From the NCBI RefSeq assembly GCF_030817655.1, contig NZ_JAUSZM010000003.1, forward strand, positions 7,440,001 to 7,504,000: 64,000 nt of DNA, read 5' to 3'. The translations under genes and the position numbers were made by a program. The first letter of the stretch is position 1, and every line of letters begins with the position of its first letter. A model generated the notes under the pieces. It was not told the origin of the DNA. It did no database searches and saw nothing but the letters and a program-made list of their open reading frames with translations. This document shows positions 61,440 through 64,000 of this stretch, in pieces. Source of the stretch: Streptomyces sp. V4I2 (lineage in GTDB: Bacteria > Actinomycetota > Actinomycetes > Streptomycetales > Streptomycetaceae).

Positions 61440-61549
61440 GAATCCTCCGGGCGGGACAGCAAGTCGGTCAGCAAGCCGTCGGACAGGGGCCGGTGGGGGG
61501 ATTGTGGCGGCCGGACGGTGATTTGGTGAGGCGGGTGGATCCTGCGCAG

Positions 61550-61972
61550 TCAGTGGAGCAGACTGCCCTGGAGTTCGGCGCGCAGGTCGGGCGTGAGCAC
61601 CGCGCCCGCGCGGTCGACCAGGAGCGCCATCTCGTAGCCGACGAGGCCGATGTCGCAGTCGGGGTGGGCGAGTACGGCCAGTGACGAGCCGTCCGAGACG
61701 GACATGAGGAAGAGGAATCCCCGTTCCATCTCGACGACCGTCTGTGCCACGCTGCCGCCCTCGAAGATCCGGGAGGCCCCGGCCGTCAAGGACGTCAGAC
61801 CGGAGGCGACCGCGGCCAACTGATCGGCGCGGTCGCGCGGGAAGCCTTCGGACATTGCCAGAAGGAGTCCGTCGGCGGACACGACGACGGTGTGGGACAC
61901 CCCGGGGGTGTTGTCCACGAAGTTGGTGATCAACCAGTTCAGGTTCTGTGCCGCCTGGCTCATCGGACTCAA
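61550..61972 (-). CDS. cvnB1: Conservon roadblock/LC7 protein CvnB (second copy)
   Basis: A 140-residue roadblock/LC7 protein almost the same as the first copy; Ala replaces Asn in GGSVAQTV, with a few changes near the end. The TTG start (SPMSQ) follows AGGAG with 6-nt spacing and abuts the cvnA TAG with no gap, so it is translationally coupled to cvnA. Confidence 0.94.
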   Translation of the reverse strand: MSPMSQAAQNLNWLITNFVDNTPGVSHTVVVSADGLLLAMSEGFPRDRADQLAAVASGLTSLTAGASRIFEGGSVAQTVVEMERGFLFLMSVSDGSSLAVLAHPDCDIGLVGYEMALLVDRAGAVLTPDLRAELQGSLLH

Positions 61973-64000
61973 CTAGTGCTCCTGCTGGTGAGTGGGGCTC
62001 GGGAAGCTTCCGGTCTGGCCGGTGGTACCGGCCTGTCGACCTTGGGCGATGCCCCGACGGAGATTGGTCAGCCGGCCGCGTACGTCGTCAGGCGCACGCG
62101 AGACCTGCGGACCGGCTTGGTGCTGTTGCTGCTGAGCCGTACCCGGAACGAGGTTCGCCCTGGGCACCCGGCGCGGCAGGCCGGAAGTGGTGACGCCGCC
62201 CGCGGCCGGCTGCCGTACGCGCTCTGCCTGCCGGACGAGATCGTCGTTCGGAGAGCTGCGCCAGGAGCTGGCTACGGGACGCTGAGGAGCGGCAGGAGCC
62301 TGCGGCTGCTGCTGCGGGGCCGCCGGAGCGGGAGCGGAGCCGTTGCCCTGCTGCCCGTTCTGCTGACCGTGGAACCAGTTGGTCTCGAGCGTGTCGTACA
62401 GCGGCGTACGGCCGTCACCGGGACCCGCGGGCGGCAGCGCCTCGGGGTCCTGACGGGCGGGCCGCTGCTGCGGACGCGGCGGGACCGGCGGACGCGGGGC
62501 ACCGAAGTCGGCGCCGCCGTTCGTGGAGCCGTTGCCGAAGGCCGGCGCGGGGAACTGGCCGGTGGAGCCGCTGTCGTACGACGGCGGCATCGCGAACTGA
62601 CCGGTGGCCGACGGACTCGACGACGCCGCGGAGTTGTTCTGGCCGACCGGGGAGCCGAAGACGTCCGGGCGGACGAAGTGGCCCGAGTCCTGGACGCCGT
62701 TGCTGCCGGGACGGGGGAACTGACCCGTGCTCTGGGAGTCGTTGTTCCGGCCGGAGGCCGGTCCACCGGGGCCCTGGCGGCTGTCGCCGCGCGGGATCGC
62801 CGGCATCTCCGTGGTCGCGCCCGGGCCCTGCCGGTCGTCGATCCGCGGCATCCGCGAGGTCTGCGCCGCGTCCTGCTCGTCATGGCCGCGCGGGGTGTCG
62901 AGCGAGGCCCGCGGCACCGGCGGCTGCGCGTTCTCGTCGCTCCAGCTCGGCACGCGGGGCTGCGGGTTGCCGCCGGGCAGCTCGGCCCGCGGACCGCCGC
63001 GGCCCGGCAGCTGCGGCCGACGACGCCTGCCCTGCGGCTCGTTGCCCGGGTTCGACGGCTGCGCCGACTGCGGCGGCTGCGGCGGTACGGGGGGCCGACC
63101 GCCACCGAAGGCGTCCTGGCCCGGCGCGTTCGTGCCCGTGGCCTGCAGGCCCTGCGGGCCACCCGGAGCCTGACCGCCGAAACCGGCACCGGCCGGAGCG
63201 GGGCGGCCCTGCGGAGGCATACCCGGACCCTGCGGCCCGCGCGGTCCGCCCGGCGCTCCGCCGGGACGACCGCCACCGTCACGTCCGGGCAGCGCTGCGC
63301 GCGGCCCCTGACCGGCGGTGAGCCGGCCACCCGTGGGCGAACCGGCACCGAGCGCACCGGCGCCCGCTCCGGCGGGGGCGCCGCCGAGGGCACCGCCACC
63401 CTGCTGACCACCGCGGCGAGCGGCCGCCACACCGGCGGCCGCGGCGGCGGCGCCGACACCCGCGCCCTGGCCGGGCGTGGGCTGAGGCTTCTTGCCGCCC
63501 TGGGCGACGTCCACGGGCAGCATGACCAGCGCGGTCGTACCACCGGAGTCGGACGGGCGGAGCTGGATGCGGATGCCGTGACGCTGCGACAGCCGGCCGA
63601 CCACGAACAGACCCATGCGGCGGGACACCGACACGTCCACGGTGGGCGGCGAGGCGAGCCGCTCGTTGATCGCGGCGAGGTCCTCGGGGGAGAGGCCGAT
63701 GCCGGTGTCGTGGATCTCGATCAGCACCCGGCCGTCGGGCAGCGCGTGACCGGTGACCTTGACCTTGGTCTGCGGGGAGGAGAACGAGGTCGCGTTCTCC
63801 AGCAGCTCGGCGAGCAGGTGCACGAGGTCGTTGACCACGCGGCCGGCCACTTCGGTGGTCGGTACGGAGGACAGCTCGATGCGCTCGTACTGCTCCACCT
63901 CGGACGCGGCGGCGCGCAGCACGTCGACCAGCGGGACCGGACGGGTCCAGCGGCGGCCGGGCTCCTCACCGGCGAGAACGAGCAGGTTCTCACCGTTACG
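61973..64000 (-). CDS. cvnA1: Conservon sensor kinase-like protein CvnA (second copy), 3' part only
   Basis: The window edge cuts the gene, and 675 C-terminal residues are present. They start at RNGENLLVLAGEEPGRRW, cover the ATPase domain (HLLAELLENATSFSSPQ, IEIHDTGIGLSPEDL, RRMGLFVVGRLSQRHG) and continue into a long disordered Gly/Pro/Gln-rich tail with many G-x-P blocks. The end is the same conserved VPRANLVPG ... VSRAPDDVRGRLTNLRRG motif as the first copy. The tail composition differs strongly from the first copy while the ATPase domain is close. Confidence 0.94.
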   Translation of the reverse strand, partial: RNGENLLVLAGEEPGRRWTRPVPLVDVLRAAASEVEQYERIELSSVPTTEVAGRVVNDLVHLLAELLENATSFSSPQTKVKVTGHALPDGRVLIEIHDTGIGLSPEDLAAINERLASPPTVDVSVSRRMGLFVVGRLSQRHGIRIQLRPSDSGGTTALVMLPVDVAQGGKKPQPTPGQGAGVGAAAAAAGVAAARRGGQQGGGALGGAPAGAGAGALGAGSPTGGRLTAGQGPRAALPGRDGGGRPGGAPGGPRGPQGPGMPPQGRPAPAGAGFGGQAPGGPQGLQATGTNAPGQDAFGGGRPPVPPQPPQSAQPSNPGNEPQGRRRRPQLPGRGGPRAELPGGNPQPRVPSWSDENAQPPVPRASLDTPRGHDEQDAAQTSRMPRIDDRQGPGATTEMPAIPRGDSRQGPGGPASGRNNDSQSTGQFPRPGSNGVQDSGHFVRPDVFGSPVGQNNSAASSSPSATGQFAMPPSYDSGSTGQFPAPAFGNGSTNGGADFGAPRPPVPPRPQQRPARQDPEALPPAGPGDGRTPLYDTLETNWFHGQQNGQQGNGSAPAPAAPQQQPQAPAAPQRPVASSWRSSPNDDLVRQAERVRQPAAGGVTTSGLPRRVPRANLVPGTAQQQQHQAGPQVSRAPDDVRGRLTNLRRGIAQGRQAGTTGQTGSFPSPTHQQEH

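Noticed and set aside
1..64000. tRNA, rRNA, insertion sequence or integrase genes
   Set aside because: None recognised. The decayed patches contain no transposase fragments, and no tRNA-like cloverleaf was found at the edges of the 18.1-29.3 kb accessory segment.

Overview
The window is high-GC actinobacterial chromosome, almost certainly Streptomyces. The evidence is the GC-rich third codon positions, the frequent GTG and TTG starts, paired conservon operons (cvn), an S. griseus-type trypsin, an AccB/AccE carboxylase pair and a LAL regulator. From memory, the gene order ilvB-ilvN-ilvC-serA ... putA-pruA ... leuB-ilvE ... cimA ... accB-accE-cvn2-cvn1 follows the S. coelicolor core around SCO5510-SCO5544. 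I could not run a search to confirm this.

Layout. 0-6.7 kb holds a large LuxR-type ATPase regulator, a small DUF6191-like protein, a lipoprotein sugar dehydrogenase, an aldo/keto reductase and a 2-hydroxyacid dehydrogenase. 6.9-10.3 kb holds a membrane PAS-GGDEF-EAL protein (cdgF-like), preceded by a tiny overlapping upstream ORF. 10.3-15.9 kb is the branched-chain amino acid and serine block: an ilvB leader peptide and attenuator, ilvB, ilvN, ilvC and serA. 16-18.2 kb holds a divergent MFS exporter and TetR pair with operator repeats between them.

18.1-29.4 kb looks accessory. It contains a four-gene peptide/metal-type ABC transporter with both permeases fused in one protein and a Zur-like box over its promoter, a STAND-type ATPase, and a two-gene operon of an unrecognised protein plus a membrane STAND ATPase with an extracellular Ig-like (ASH) domain. 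The last gene runs antisense into the 3' end of a pucR-type regulator.

29.3-33.5 kb is proline catabolism: a PucR-type regulator divergent from putA, then pruA, with a highly structured 239-nt spacer between putA and pruA. 33.5-34.6 kb is a patch of decayed genes. An MDR oxidoreductase/LysR pair, a 43-residue basic peptide and a Tat lipoprotein phosphatase follow, then leuB and ilvE. 41.3-41.7 kb is another decayed patch. Two secreted TolB-like propellers come next, and then cimA (citramalate synthase). The cimA leader copies the ilvB attenuator architecture, with a short leader peptide carrying tandem rare Ile codons. 47-53 kb holds envelope and secreted genes: a lipoprotein, a TPM-like membrane protein, trypsin, and YdeI and YceI proteins, mixed with two more gene remnants. 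53.1 kb to the end holds accB-accE and two tandem conservons on the minus strand. cvnC of the first conservon appears frameshifted, and cvnA of the second runs off the window.

How the genes work together. IlvB/N, IlvC, LeuB, IlvE and CimA together make most of the Ile/Val/Leu pathway, and at least two of these units carry translation-sensing attenuators. PutA and PruA convert proline to glutamate. AccB/AccE supply the carboxyltransferase and epsilon parts of acyl-CoA carboxylase. The Cvn proteins form membrane-associated sensor-kinase-like/GTPase complexes.
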